Below are positions 52,788-63,514 of a stretch of 64,000 bases of DNA, one piece after another (position 1 is the first letter of the stretch; each line of letters opens with the position of its first letter). The notes under the pieces were generated by a model. The model made no database searches, had not been told where the DNA came from, and saw only the letters and a program-made list of their open reading frames with translations. The DNA comes from Candidatus Petromonas tenebris (GTDB lineage: Bacteria; Bacillota; Clostridia; Peptostreptococcales; Caminicellaceae). Location: positions 1 to 64,000 of the forward strand of contig JACCKY010000002.1 of the NCBI GenBank assembly GCA_014236755.1. The letters run 5' to 3'. The position numbers and the translations under genes were made by a program.

Positions 52788-54076
52788 TTTCTGAAACGTT
52801 TCCATCTTCTAAGTCTTCTAATAGTTACCACTGTTCTCCAAAGGATATAAAATATAAAAAGTATAAATAGAAACTTAAATAGATTTAGGCTTTTTGGACT
52901 TTTTATTTTCTTTATGATTTTGTATATGTTTTTTTCATCAATTGACTTGCTAGCAATGAGATCTATACTTCCTAAATCTTTGCCATTTAATGTATATGTG
53001 ATCTTGCCCAGCACTTCACCTTTGTTTATAGGTGCTTTTATTTCAGGGTTTAGATGTAACGTATAATCAATTTGTGACTGTGTAACATCTATAGGAACGA
53101 CCTTTGATAATCTATTTCTTGTAATCAAATCTAGGGTTTCTACTTTTCCATTTGGGACCTTTACAGCTTTAATAGTCGTTCCAGCATTCACTATATCGAT
53201 GAATTTAAAATTTTCGAAGCCATAGTCTAAAAGTTTTCTAGTATCTACATATACATTAGTTCTTATAGCCTTTAAAACAACACTTATAAGTCTTCTGCCG
53301 TTCTTTTGAGCAGTAGATACGAGACATTGCTGAGCTTCGCTTGTATAACCGGTTTTTATGCCGTCTACTATATCATACTTGATATTTATCCATTCACCAT
53401 CATACAAAATCTTGTTACTGCGTCCAACTCCCCAGAGAAGTCTGTTGGTATTTTTTAAGTATCTAGTTTCAGTTTGCTTATTAGTAGGCGGGATTTGATA
53501 TCTAACGGTTTTAATTATTTCTCTAAATTTTGGAATGGTCATGGCATACTTTGCTATCATAGCTAGATCATAGGCAGTGGTCACATGTTCATCATCGGGT
53601 AAACCATTAGGATTTGTAAAATGAGTATTTTTAGCTCCAAGCTCTTTTGCCCTTTTATTCATAAGCTTGGCAAATTCTTCAATACTTCCTGATATGTGTT
53701 TAGCCAAAGCAACTGCAGCATCATTGGCAGAGGCAACTAAAAGGGCGTATAGCAGTTGCTCTACTGTAAACTCTTCATCTTCAATGACATAGATTCGACT
53801 TCCTTCTGTAAAGGGTGTCTCCTCATCAATAATGACTTTATCCTTGAGATTAGTATTTTCTAATGTCAAGATTGCTGTCATGATTTTTGTTGTACTAGCT
53901 GGATACATTAATTTATTACCATTTTTTTCATACAATATATCTCCAGTAGATGCATCGATTAAAATAGCACTCTCTGCTGATATGTTAAGAGAGTCTAGAG
54001 AATTAGTTGCAAAGCCAGTCATGGATGATGATATTAGGATACAGAGTACTAATATTGCTATGAACATCTGCTTCAT
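52784..54076 (-). CDS. dacF: D-alanyl-D-alanine carboxypeptidase (DacF/DacB type)
   Basis: 430 residues. Signal peptide (about 1-24), S61-T-T-K64, SANDAA and GIKTGYT form the active site of a class C low-molecular-weight PBP (S11 family). A PBP5-like beta domain and a C-terminal membrane helix with basic tail (LFIFYILWRTVVTIRRLRR) anchor it. Trims pentapeptides, in some relatives during sporulation. Only gene of this strand in the neighbourhood. Confidence 0.94.
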   Translation of the reverse strand: MKQMFIAILVLCILISSSMTGFATNSLDSLNISAESAILIDASTGDILYEKNGNKLMYPASTTKIMTAILTLENTNLKDKVIIDEETPFTEGSRIYVIEDEEFTVEQLLYALLVASANDAAVALAKHISGSIEEFAKLMNKRAKELGAKNTHFTNPNGLPDDEHVTTAYDLAMIAKYAMTIPKFREIIKTVRYQIPPTNKQTETRYLKNTNRLLWGVGRSNKILYDGEWINIKYDIVDGIKTGYTSEAQQCLVSTAQKNGRRLISVVLKAIRTNVYVDTRKLLDYGFENFKFIDIVNAGTTIKAVKVPNGKVETLDLITRNRLSKVVPIDVTQSQIDYTLHLNPEIKAPINKGEVLGKITYTLNGKDLGSIDLIASKSIDEKNIYKIIKKIKSPKSLNLFKFLFILFIFYILWRTVVTIRRLRRWKRFRK

Positions 54077-54245
54077 AATTTCACCTCAAAATTTTTTATT
54101 TACTTCCATACCTTATTAGTATAACAAAAAAGCAAGAAAAATTTAAGAAATTTAAATTAATAATAGGAGGTAAATAAAAGATAAAGTAGAATGTATAAAG
54201 ATATAACTTATGGTTATAAATGGTAAATTTATGAGGGGTGGAAAT

Positions 54246-54917
54246 ATGAGTAAACTTACGAAAAGAGAGATAGTTTTGTGCATACTCTTGTCAGCAGTTA
54301 TTTCTCTTACAGTTTTTCAAAATTACAAGGCGAAACAGTCTGATAAACTGATAATAAAAAATGAAGAGACAAAAGCAGAAGAAGTTACTATAGATAGTGA
54401 AAGTCAGAATTTCAATGAAGATGAATTTATAAGTGAAGATTCTGTAGAAAAAGAACCTGAAGATCCCAAGGAGGTCATAGTGGACATATGTGGTGCTGTA
54501 GTAAATCCAGGGGTAGTAAAGCTATTTGAAGGAGATAGGATAATTGATGCAGTAAATAAAGTAGGAGGACTGACGGAAAAGGCAGATCTTAAAAGGATTA
54601 ATCTTGCAAGAAAATTACAAGATGGAGAAAAAATTATTGTACCTGAGGTTGGAGAGGAAACGATAGAAACAGACCTTTTTAAAAAAAATAATAATATAGA
54701 ACATGAAAATATAAAGCATAATGGAAAAATAAATATAAATAATGCAGATAAAACTCAACTAATGGAGTTAAATGGGATAGGTGAGGTTTTGGCCGAAAGA
54801 ATAATTAAATATAGAAATGATAATAATGGATTTAAAAATATTGAAGACATAAAAAATGTTAGTGGAATAGGTGTAAAGAAATTTGAGAGTATTAAAAACT
54901 ATATAGATGTCCGATGA
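54246..54917 (+). CDS. comEA: ComEA-like DNA-binding protein
   Basis: 223 residues from ATG 54246 (GGGGTGG upstream). N-terminal membrane helix, acidic linker, SLBB domain (VDICGAVVNPGVVKLFEGDR) and C-terminal double helix-hairpin-helix (NINNADKTQLMELNGIGEVL, NVSGIGVKKFESI). Surface DNA receptor for uptake; comEC is not seen here. Confidence 0.92.
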   Translation: MSKLTKREIVLCILLSAVISLTVFQNYKAKQSDKLIIKNEETKAEEVTIDSESQNFNEDEFISEDSVEKEPEDPKEVIVDICGAVVNPGVVKLFEGDRIIDAVNKVGGLTEKADLKRINLARKLQDGEKIIVPEVGEETIETDLFKKNNNIEHENIKHNGKININNADKTQLMELNGIGEVLAERIIKYRNDNNGFKNIEDIKNVSGIGVKKFESIKNYIDVR

Positions 54918-55044
54918 AAAGATAGAAAATATGGAAGCATTACAGATTAATATCAAAATAGACCAATTGTAAATGAAATATAATTAGTTATTTGTACTAA
55001 AGCTTCACTAAATGTGTTAATATATAGCATATGGAGGTGATAGT

Positions 55045-56091
55045 ATGAGCGATTTGAGTAATAAAAGGCTAACTGAGCTGAGTCGTACTTCAGGATGAGC
55101 TGCTAAAATAGGTCCTGAGACCTTGGCACAAGTTTTGTGTCAATTACCACAGGTAGAAAGTGATAAGTTGCTTGTAGGTATAGACAAATCCGATGATGCA
55201 GCGGTATATAAACTAAACGAGGATACTGCAATAATACAGACATTAGATTTTTTCACTCCCATAGTAGATGATCCCTATACCTTTGGACAAATAGCTGCAG
55301 CTAATTCTTTAAGTGATGTATATGCAATGGGAGGAGAGCCAGTAGTAGCATTAAACATAGTATGTTTTCCAAGTTGCCTTTCTATGGATATTCTCACCGA
55401 AATTTTAAAGGGTGGCTTTGATAAAGTAAAGGAGTCAGGAGCATTATTAGTAGGTGGACATACTGTTGATGACAATGAACCTAAATACGGACTATCCGTA
55501 ACGGGAACAGTACATCCAAAGAAGGTAATAAGTAATTCAGGTGCAAAGCCTGGAGACATGTTAATGCTTACCAAGCCGCTAGGATTAGGTATACTTAATA
55601 CTGCCATTAAAGCTAAAATGCTCTCTAAAGACATAATGGATGAAGCTATAAGAGTAATGGCAAATCTAAATAATATAGCAGCTGAAGGAATGAAAAGAGT
55701 TGGCGTTAACTCCTGCACAGACATAACTGGTTTTGGATTTTTAGGACATGCCTATGAGATGGCTAAGGGTAGTGGAGTTTCTATTGAAATAGATTCTATT
55801 AAAATACCTGTAATTGAAGGCACTAGAGAAAATGCAGAAATGGGTTTGGTGCCTGCGGGAGCATACACTAATAGAAAATACCTTGATGGGAAGGTAGCAT
55901 TTAGAGAAGGTATTCCAACGTATATGCAGGATATACTGTTTGATCCTCAAACATCTGGTGGTTTGTTAATTTCAGTAAGTAAAGACAAGGTTGATGACTT
56001 ACTTAAATACTATAAAAAGCATTTAAAGACAGATTTTAATATAGTTGGAGAAGTTATAGAGCAAGAGGATAAATATATAAAGGTAAAATAA
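55045..56091 (+). CDS. selD: Selenophosphate synthetase, itself a selenoprotein
   Basis: 348 residues from ATG 55045 (GGAGGTG upstream). An in-frame TGA at 55096-55098 is residue 18, in TSG-U-AAKIGP, the position of the catalytic Cys/Sec in the SelD glycine-rich loop, so it is read as selenocysteine. Downstream the frame continues to 56091 with [15 protein letters not shown] and [15 protein letters not shown] hairpin right after the TGA fits a bacterial SECIS. Makes selenophosphate from selenide and ATP. Confidence 0.96.
55096..55128 (+). promoter_or_regulatory. Bacterial SECIS element of selD
   Basis: UGA (55096-55098) followed by TGCTA (55101-55105) pairing with TGGCA (55124-55128), a 4-nt bulge, then AGGTC/GACCT (55110-55114, 55119-55123) closing a CTGA loop. 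Compact hairpin at the right distance for SelB. Confidence 0.8.
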
Positions 56092-56116
56092 GCACCCGAT
56101 CGGGTGCTTATTTATT
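56091..56116 (+). terminator. Terminator of selD
   Basis: Perfect palindrome AGCACCCGATCGGGTGCT (56091-56108), then TATTTATT. Confidence 0.88.
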
Positions 56117-56217
56117 GTCTAGGAGTTCAAACATTTTTTGAAAAAAATTGTAGGTATAAAACAAAGTAAATTGAAGGGATGCAAGAAATTACAAACTTTT
56201 ACCAGTTAAATATTAAA

Positions 56218-56287
56218 AAGGCTAACAGCTAACCAACTACGAACTACTAACTACGAACTAACAAAGCGTCGCCAGACGCCTTTGTTC
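56218..56287. repeat. CTAACTACGAA-type short repeats and an alsT-side terminator
   Basis: Short direct repeats of AACTACGAAC/CTAAC (56232-56260) lead into ACAAAGCGTC / GACGCcTTTGT (56261-56285), a stem that would terminate alsT on the reverse strand. The repeats resemble low-complexity intergenic repeats of clostridia. Confidence 0.55.
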
Positions 56288-57664
56288 TTATCCAAGTCTT
56301 TCTTTTTCTTCATATTCCTTAGTCATCTTAAAAATTAACGGGCTAAGAGTTAATAGAGCTATTAAGTTTGGTATTGCCATAAGGCCGTTAAAGGTATCAG
56401 ATAGTGAAAAAACAAATTCTAATGATTGAGTAGCTCCTACAAAACATAGCACAATCCAAATCCATTTGTAGATTTCAACGGCTTTAACTCCTGCTATATA
56501 TTCTAAACATTTAGAACCATAGTAGAACCATCCCAAAATAGTAGAGAAGGCAAAGAATGCCAATCCAAATGAAACAATTAGTGAACCCCAACCGCCAGGT
56601 AATGCCACGTCAAAAGCAGTAGTTGTTAAGGCTGAGCCAGAAAGATTATCGGTAATAGTCATTAAGCCATCGCTGCCAATTTGAACGAGCCCAGATACCA
56701 ATACAACTAATGCAGTCATTGTACAAACTACCAAGGTGTCTATAAATGAACCAAGAGAACCTATTATACCTTGTCTAACTGGATCATTGTTTTTAGAGGC
56801 TGCATGGGCTATAGGAGCACTACCGAGTCCGGCTTCATTAGAGAATACACCCCGTGCAACTCCATATCGGATGACAGTACCCAATAATCCTCCACCAACG
56901 GCTTTGGCGTTGAAAGCGTTTCCAAATATCAAACCAAATGCAGCTGGTATTGCTTGGGCATGAAGTAATAAAACGAATAATGAACCCAATATATATAGTG
57001 TCGCCATAGCTGGAACCAGCTTATCGGTTACCTTTGCTATACTTTTGATCCCGCCTATTATAACAAGACCAGTAGCAACAGCAATTATTATACCAGATAT
57101 ACTACGGGAAAGACCAATAGAAGTCTCAAGGGATGCAGCAACCTGATTAGCTTGAACCATATTACCTATACCAAAAGAAGCCACGAAGCCAAACAGAGCA
57201 AAAAGCCACCCTAACCAAGCCCAATTGCCACCATATTTTTCGTTCATACCATTTTTAATGTAGTACATAGGGCCACCGGATTTTTCCCCTTTTTCGTTAG
57301 TAATCCTATACTTTATGGCAAGTAATGCTTCACCATATTTAGTTGCACCACCAAATGCTGCAGTAACCCACATCCAGAAAACTGCACCAGGGCCTCCGGC
57401 GGCAATAGCAGCAGCAACTCCACCTATATTTCCAGTACCGATAGTAGCAGCTAAGGAAGTCATAAGTGCCTGGAATGGAGTGATGTCTCCGTCACCAGTA
57501 TCTTCCTTAGAGAAAAGAAGTTTAAAGGCATAACCTAATCTTCTCCATTGAACTGCCCGTGTTCCAAATGTAAGTATTACACCTGTACCAACTAAAAAAA
57601 AGATCATGAAGCCGCCCCAAGCAAAACTGTTAATCGTACCAATAAGAGATTTTAAAGCTTCCAT
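56288..57664 (-). CDS. alsT: Alanine or glycine:cation symporter (AgcS family)
   Basis: 458 residues, reverse strand. Around 10-11 membrane helices and AgcS signatures TSLAATIGTGNIGGVAAAI, GGPGAVFWMW and FSNEAGLGSAPIAHAA. Imports alanine or glycine with Na+ (or H+). It is inserted in opposite orientation between selD and selAB. The gap to selA (57665-57923) is AT-rich with a TATAAT box at 57864-57869. Confidence 0.93.
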   Translation of the reverse strand: MEALKSLIGTINSFAWGGFMIFFLVGTGVILTFGTRAVQWRRLGYAFKLLFSKEDTGDGDITPFQALMTSLAATIGTGNIGGVAAAIAAGGPGAVFWMWVTAAFGGATKYGEALLAIKYRITNEKGEKSGGPMYYIKNGMNEKYGGNWAWLGWLFALFGFVASFGIGNMVQANQVAASLETSIGLSRSISGIIIAVATGLVIIGGIKSIAKVTDKLVPAMATLYILGSLFVLLLHAQAIPAAFGLIFGNAFNAKAVGGGLLGTVIRYGVARGVFSNEAGLGSAPIAHAASKNNDPVRQGIIGSLGSFIDTLVVCTMTALVVLVSGLVQIGSDGLMTITDNLSGSALTTTAFDVALPGGWGSLIVSFGLAFFAFSTILGWFYYGSKCLEYIAGVKAVEIYKWIWIVLCFVGATQSLEFVFSLSDTFNGLMAIPNLIALLTLSPLIFKMTKEYEEKERLG

Positions 57665-57923
57665 AAATTAGCCTCCTCATAAATAATTTTTTAAGTCGTT
57701 ATTTGAACTGAAAAATTAATGACAAATACAATGAAACTTTAGTCTTTATAAAGCCCATCAAAAATATAAAGGAATAAATTAAAAAATTTAACAATTATGT
57801 AACAGATTTATTTCATATAGTCTTATTATTGTCTTTTAAATTAATATAATTCCTAATTTATGTTATAATTTAATGGAAAAAAATTAATAATTTTTATAAA
57901 AGAAATTCTTAGGAGTGAAATTA

Positions 57924-59321
57924 ATGGATAAAAAAGATTTACTAAGAAATTTACCAAAGGTCGATGAAATATTAAACAATGAAGATATACAAAGACTATT
58001 GAATGAGTATCCAAGGATTACTGTAGTTGATTCAATAAGACGTTTTATTGATATGTATAGAAAAGAAATAATAGAAGCTGACGTTGAGGATCTTGCCAAA
58101 CTTCAAATTAATTTTAAAGACTTAGTAAATAAGGTAATACTTGATGTAGAAGAAAAGAATAAAATGAGTTTGAGAAGAGTAATAAATGCTACAGGCGTAA
58201 TTTTACATACAAATCTTGGACGAGCAATTATAAGCGATAAAGTAAAAGATAAACTTTTGGAGGCTGCTTGTAATTACTCTACACTGGAATTCGATTTATC
58301 CAATGGCAGGAGAGGTTCAAGGTATGCCCATGTTGAAGATATAATATGTAAGCTGACTGGAGCAGAAGCGGCCTTAGTTGTAAATAATAATGCTGCCGCT
58401 GTGCTTCTGGTTTTAAACACAGTTGCCAAGGGTAAAGAAGTTATAGTATCAAGGGGACAGCTAGTAGAAATAGGAGGGTCCTTTAGGGTTCCTGAGGTTA
58501 TGGCTCAAAGCGGTGCTAAACTGGTTGAAGTTGGAGCTACCAATAAAACTCATTTGTATGATTATGAAAATAATATAAATGAAGAAACCTCTGCTATTTT
58601 AAAGGTTCATACAAGCAATTATAAAATTTTAGGATTCAGTGATGAAGTGGATATTGAGGACTTAGTAGGCTTAGCTCAAAAATATGATTTACCGGTTATA
58701 GAGGATATAGGTAGTGGTACTTTAGTTGATTTTTCAAAATACGGATTGACAAAGGAACCTACAGTCACCGAGAGCATACAAAAAGGAGCAGATATTGTGA
58801 CCTTTAGCGGTGATAAACTGTTGGGAGGTCCTCAGGCTGGAATAATAATCGGGAAGAAAAAATATATAGATAAAATGAAAAAAAATCAGTTAACAAGGGC
58901 CATAAGAATAGATAAACTTACTTTAGCTACTTTGGAAGCTACTCTAAGGTTATATCTTCAAGAAGATAAAGCTATAGAGGAAATACCTACTCTAAAAATG
59001 TTAATAATGGATATTAATGAAATAGAGAGAAAAGCAGATATTTTATTTAATAAAATAAAAAATGCATCAAAAAAGATTGAGATACAAAAAGAAAAAGGAT
59101 ATTCACAAGTAGGAGGTGGCTCTATGCCTTTAGAAGAGTTACCTACAATTCTAATAACCTTAACCTCAAAAGAATTATCGGTAAACACCCTTGAAGAAAA
59201 ACTGAGAAGCAATAGTATTCCAATTATCACGAGAATCAGTAATGACAAAATTATGCTAGACGTAAGGACAATAAGGGAAGATGAGTTTGACATTATCTCT
59301 AATGCTATAGAATCTATTTAA
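57924..59321 (+). CDS. selA: L-seryl-tRNA(Sec) selenium transferase
   Basis: 465 residues from ATG 57924 (AGGAG upstream). SelA/PLP fold: [38 protein letters not shown], and [13 protein letters not shown] with the PLP lysine. Converts Ser-tRNA(Sec) to Sec-tRNA(Sec) using selenophosphate from SelD. 13 bp before selB. Confidence 0.96.
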   Translation: MDKKDLLRNLPKVDEILNNEDIQRLLNEYPRITVVDSIRRFIDMYRKEIIEADVEDLAKLQINFKDLVNKVILDVEEKNKMSLRRVINATGVILHTNLGRAIISDKVKDKLLEAACNYSTLEFDLSNGRRGSRYAHVEDIICKLTGAEAALVVNNNAAAVLLVLNTVAKGKEVIVSRGQLVEIGGSFRVPEVMAQSGAKLVEVGATNKTHLYDYENNINEETSAILKVHTSNYKILGFSDEVDIEDLVGLAQKYDLPVIEDIGSGTLVDFSKYGLTKEPTVTESIQKGADIVTFSGDKLLGGPQAGIIIGKKKYIDKMKKNQLTRAIRIDKLTLATLEATLRLYLQEDKAIEEIPTLKMLIMDINEIERKADILFNKIKNASKKIEIQKEKGYSQVGGGSMPLEELPTILITLTSKELSVNTLEEKLRSNSIPIITRISNDKIMLDVRTIREDEFDIISNAIESI

Positions 59322-59334
59322 GAAGGTGATAAGA

Positions 59335-61230
59335 ATGAAGAATGTGATAGTCGGTACAGCGGGCCATATTGACCACGGTAAGACTACATTGATTAAGGCA
59401 TTAACAGGTATAGAGACTGATAGACTGAAAGAAGAAAAAAAGCGTGGGATAACTATAGACTTGGGTTTTGCCTATTTTGATTTGCCAAATGGAAAAAGGG
59501 CAGGAATAGTGGATGTGCCAGGTCATGAGAGATTTATAAAGAACATGTTAGCTGGGGCCAGTGGAATTGACCTAGTCATACTTGTTATTGCTGCAGATGA
59601 AGGAGTAATGCCTCAAACTCAGGAGCATTTAGATATTTTATCTATATTGGAGGTTAAAAAAGGAATTATAGTTTTAACAAAATGTGATTTAGTAGATGAG
59701 GAATGGATTGAATTAGTGATAGAGGATGTGAAAAGTAAAACAAGAGAGACCTTTCTTGAAAACGCACCTATTGTAAAGGTTTCCGCATTGGAGGGGAAGG
59801 GGATTGATGAACTTAAAGATCTTATAGTAGATCTAACAGAAGAAGTAGAGGAAAAGAATATTTCAGCTCCCCTTAGACTTCCTATAGATAGAGTTTTTAC
59901 AATGTCAGGGTTTGGTACTATTATAACAGGTACTTTAATAGAGGGTACTATCGAAGAAAAACAAACACTTGAAATATATCCTGAGAAGTTTGAAGTAAAA
60001 GTAAGAAGTATACAAGTACATGGCAAAGCTGTAAAAAAAGGCTATGCAGGACAAAGGGTAGCAGTTAATCTGGCAGGAATAAAAAAAGAATTGATTAATA
60101 GGGGAGACATTTTGGCTGAGCCGGACTCCATGAAAAACACTATGATTGTAGATGTTAAGCTTAATCTACTTAAAAACTCTCCTAGGAAAATAGAAAACTG
60201 GAATAGGCTGAGAATGTATCATGGAACTAAAGAAGTTTTGTGTAGAGTAGTTCTTTTGGATAAGGAAGTTTTAAATCCTGGAGAGAGCTGTTATGCTCAA
60301 TTACGACTTGAAGAAGAGACTGCCTGTAAATATGGAGACCGATTTGTCGTCAGATATTACTCACCCCTTGAAACTATTGGTGGAGGAGTTATATTAGATC
60401 CAAATGCAGTTAAACATAAAAGATTTAAAGAAGAAGTTATAGATGAACTTGAAGCTAAAAACGAAGGAGATAAATCTCAGATTGTAGAAAATGTACTTCA
60501 AAAGTACAGCGGAGAGTTTCCTGACACTAAGTTTATTGCACTTCAGGCAGGTATACCGGAAACAACGGTTATAGAAATATTAAATGATCTATTAAGGAAT
60601 AAACTAGTAATTAAATTTTCAAGTAATATTTATGTTCATAGAGACTATATTGAAAAAATGGAGGAAGAACTTATTAATCTATTGAATAAATATCATAGTA
60701 AAAATCCTCTAAGGTCCGGTATATCAAAAGAAGAAGTGAAAAGCAGACTATTTTCCAAAACTAAAGGCAAGCTTTTTGATGAAATAGTAGAGTTGTATAC
60801 TAACATGGGTACTATTGAAGCTCACGGCAACAATGTATCCTTAAAAGGCTTTGAGATTATGTTTTCTGAGCGCCAGATTGCTTTAAAAGACAATATACTT
60901 AATTTATATTCACAAAGTGAATTTAAGCCTCCAACGGTAAAGGATATAATAGATAAATTCAGTATACAGGGTCAGGATAAAGATATTATTGAAGCACTGA
61001 TAAATATGGGGTACTTAGTAAAAATAAATGAAAATATTGTATTTCATAGGGAAAATTATGAAAAGGCAAAAGATATTCTAAGAAATTACTTATTAGAAAA
61101 CAATGAGATTACCTTGGCTGAATATAGAGACCTACTTGACACTTCACGAAAATACGTTTTACCACTGCTTGAGCACTTTGATTCAATTAAACTTACAAAA
61201 AGAGTTGAAAATAAGAGGACACTTTATTAG
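59335..61230 (+). CDS. selB: Selenocysteine-specific elongation factor SelB
   Basis: 631 residues from ATG 59335 (AAGGTGAT upstream). EF-Tu-like G domain ([34 protein letters not shown]), beta domains, and C-terminal winged-helix repeats that bind the SECIS hairpin. Delivers Sec-tRNA at the UGA, including that of selD. Confidence 0.97.
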   Translation: MKNVIVGTAGHIDHGKTTLIKALTGIETDRLKEEKKRGITIDLGFAYFDLPNGKRAGIVDVPGHERFIKNMLAGASGIDLVILVIAADEGVMPQTQEHLDILSILEVKKGIIVLTKCDLVDEEWIELVIEDVKSKTRETFLENAPIVKVSALEGKGIDELKDLIVDLTEEVEEKNISAPLRLPIDRVFTMSGFGTIITGTLIEGTIEEKQTLEIYPEKFEVKVRSIQVHGKAVKKGYAGQRVAVNLAGIKKELINRGDILAEPDSMKNTMIVDVKLNLLKNSPRKIENWNRLRMYHGTKEVLCRVVLLDKEVLNPGESCYAQLRLEEETACKYGDRFVVRYYSPLETIGGGVILDPNAVKHKRFKEEVIDELEAKNEGDKSQIVENVLQKYSGEFPDTKFIALQAGIPETTVIEILNDLLRNKLVIKFSSNIYVHRDYIEKMEEELINLLNKYHSKNPLRSGISKEEVKSRLFSKTKGKLFDEIVELYTNMGTIEAHGNNVSLKGFEIMFSERQIALKDNILNLYSQSEFKPPTVKDIIDKFSIQGQDKDIIEALINMGYLVKINENIVFHRENYEKAKDILRNYLLENNEITLAEYRDLLDTSRKYVLPLLEHFDSIKLTKRVENKRTLY

Positions 61231-61258
61231 AGCTGCCTAAAAAAGGCAGCTTTTTCTT
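61231..61258 (+). terminator. Terminator of selAB
   Basis: AGCTGCC / GGCAGCT (61231-61251), then TTTTTC. Confidence 0.88.
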
Positions 61259-61369
61259 GCAAAAAAGTATCAAAACAATTATTATTAAATTAATACATAT
61301 TACAAAAAATAAATATTATTTACATATTTTCTTTTGAGAAATAGAAAATAACATAGAGGTGATAAACAA

Positions 61370-62062
61370 ATGACAAAAAAGCTTTTAATTGTAGATGATG
61401 AGGAAATACTATTAAAGGGATTAAAATATAGTTTAATGCAGGAAGACTATGAAATAGACACAGCTGTTGATGGCTTGGAAGCCTATGAAAAGGCGATGAA
61501 CAATGAATACGACCTGATCGTTTTAGATCTTATGCTTCCGAAAATGGATGGATTGGAAACATGTAGAAAAATAAGGGAGATTTCAATGGTTCCAATTATT
61601 ATTTTGACTGCTAAAGGTGAAGATACTAGTAAGGTCCTTGGACTTGAGTATGGGGCTGATGACTATTTGACTAAGCCTTTTAATATACTTGAACTGAAAG
61701 CAAGGATAAAGGCCATCTTTAGAAGGGTTGATGTTACGGAAAACAAATCCCACACTAATATTTTGGAAATTAATGATTTTACTATTAATACTCTTGGCAG
61801 AAAAGTATCTCTAAATGGTAAAGAAATCAATTTAACTGCCAAGGAGTTTGACCTTCTTTTACTTTTAGCAACAAATCCAGGAAAGATTTACTCTAGGGAA
61901 GAGCTTTTAGAGATTATATGGGGTTATGAATACTTTGGTGATGTGAGAACGGTAGATGTACATATTAGAAGACTTAGAGAAAAAATTGAAAAGAATTCTA
62001 GCCAGCCTGAATATATACTGACAAAATGGGGAGTTGGTTATTATTTTAGGAATAAGCAATAG
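61370..62062 (+). CDS. OmpR/PhoB-type response regulator
   Basis: 230 residues. Receiver with D9/D10, phosphoacceptor D53 (VLDLMLPKMDG) and LTKPFN, followed by a winged-helix effector (LTAKEFDLLLLLATNPGKIY, VRTVDVHIRRLREKIE). The downstream kinase overlaps it by 29 bp. Confidence 0.95.
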   Translation: MTKKLLIVDDEEILLKGLKYSLMQEDYEIDTAVDGLEAYEKAMNNEYDLIVLDLMLPKMDGLETCRKIREISMVPIIILTAKGEDTSKVLGLEYGADDYLTKPFNILELKARIKAIFRRVDVTENKSHTNILEINDFTINTLGRKVSLNGKEINLTAKEFDLLLLLATNPGKIYSREELLEIIWGYEYFGDVRTVDVHIRRLREKIEKNSSQPEYILTKWGVGYYFRNKQ

Positions 62063-63473
62063 ATTTATCAGTTTAAGGTGGAAATTAGTTTCCACCTATT
62101 TATTATTAGTTCTTTTAACTCTTTTATTACTTAATTCTTTTATAAGCGAATCCATGAGGCTAAATTACATTGATGAGAAAAAAATAACTTTAATGACTCA
62201 AGGCAGTATAATTGCAAACAGACTAACTCCGTATTTTTCTGAGATGAATAGTAAATACGTTACTGAAATGGTTAATAGAATAGTTGAAAAATTTAGTTTA
62301 GAATTAAACTCAAGGGTAATGCTTTCTGATTTAAATGGAAAGATTTTAATCGATTCATACGATACTTTAAAGGGAGTAAGATTAAATAATGAAGAATTAG
62401 CTTTAGCTTTGTTAGGGAAAAATGTAGCCAAGCAGCATGTACTGTCGAAATACGGAAGAGTAATGTATGTTGCAGTTCCCATAACTGAAGAAGGTAGAAT
62501 AATGGGTGCTGTTTTTATTTCCTCATCTTTAGAAGATATATATTTGAGTATAAAGAGAACTATGGAAAAATTTATGATATTATCATTATTTAGTTTATTT
62601 ATTACTGGATTAATTAGTTTTATTTTTGCAGATATAATATCTGATCCCATAGAAAAACTGACTGAAGCAGTTAGAAAAATGGCTCAAGGTAAATTTAATC
62701 AGAAGGTAGAAGTTTCCGGACATGATGAAATTAGTAATTTAGGTCGTGCTTTTAACCTAATGACAACTAAACTTGACCAAGTAGATAAGCAAAGAAAAGA
62801 GTTTGTTGCAAATGTGTCCCATGAGCTCAGAACCCCTCTCAGTTCTATTAAAATTCTTTCAGAATCATTGATTCATCAGAAAAATGTGGATGAAAAAATA
62901 TATAGGGAGTTTTTAATGGATATAGATTCGGAAGTAGATAGGCTTAACAAGATAATTGATAGTCTATTAAACTTAGTCGATCTTGAAAAACAAAATCTTG
63001 ACTTAGATTATCAGGTAACTTATGTTAATTACTTGGTAAGTAGAGTTATAAATAGTTTAAAGCCCCTGGCAGATAAAAAAAATATAGATTTAACCTTTAC
63101 AGAAAAGGAAAGAATTCAAATAATGCTGGACCAGCTAAAAATTCAGCAGTGTCTCGTAAATGTGATCGGAAATGCAATCAAATATACTCCAGAAAATGGA
63201 AAGGTTGATGTGATTTTATACTCTAGCCAGAAGGAAGTTGTTATTAAAGTAAAGGATAACGGTATAGGTATCCCTAAAGAAGATTTACCATTTATATTTG
63301 ATAGATTTTATAGGGTGGACAAAGCAAGATCGAGAAATACTGGAGGTACTGGATTAGGACTAGCCATAACCCAGCAGATTATTGCTCTTCATCAGGGTAG
63401 AATAGAAGTTGAAAGTGAAGTTAATCAGGGAACCACAATCTATATTATACTGCCTATGAAGGCTGCTGTATAA
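62034..63473 (+). CDS. Sensor histidine kinase
   Basis: 479 residues if TTG 62034 is the start; the true start is uncertain because the region overlaps the regulator and offers no clear ribosome site. Membrane helix 1 (TYLLLVLLTLLLLNSFI), an extracellular PDC-like sensor loop, membrane helix 2 (about 180-200), HAMP, then FVANVSHELRTPLSS with the H, and the N/G1/G2 boxes (NAIKYTPENG, VKDNGIGIP, GTGLGLAITQQI). WalK/PhoR-like architecture. Its cognate regulator is upstream. Confidence 0.94.
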   Translation: MVIILGISNRFISLRWKLVSTYLLLVLLTLLLLNSFISESMRLNYIDEKKITLMTQGSIIANRLTPYFSEMNSKYVTEMVNRIVEKFSLELNSRVMLSDLNGKILIDSYDTLKGVRLNNEELALALLGKNVAKQHVLSKYGRVMYVAVPITEEGRIMGAVFISSSLEDIYLSIKRTMEKFMILSLFSLFITGLISFIFADIISDPIEKLTEAVRKMAQGKFNQKVEVSGHDEISNLGRAFNLMTTKLDQVDKQRKEFVANVSHELRTPLSSIKILSESLIHQKNVDEKIYREFLMDIDSEVDRLNKIIDSLLNLVDLEKQNLDLDYQVTYVNYLVSRVINSLKPLADKKNIDLTFTEKERIQIMLDQLKIQQCLVNVIGNAIKYTPENGKVDVILYSSQKEVVIKVKDNGIGIPKEDLPFIFDRFYRVDKARSRNTGGTGLGLAITQQIIALHQGRIEVESEVNQGTTIYIILPMKAAV

Positions 63474-63514
63474 ATACTGGTCAGCCATTAATAAGTAATT
63501 AGGGAGGTATAAAA

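Noticed and set aside
56092-61369. Search for selC (tRNA-Sec)
   Set aside because: No long-acceptor, UCA-anticodon tRNA is visible in the gaps around selD, selA or selB.
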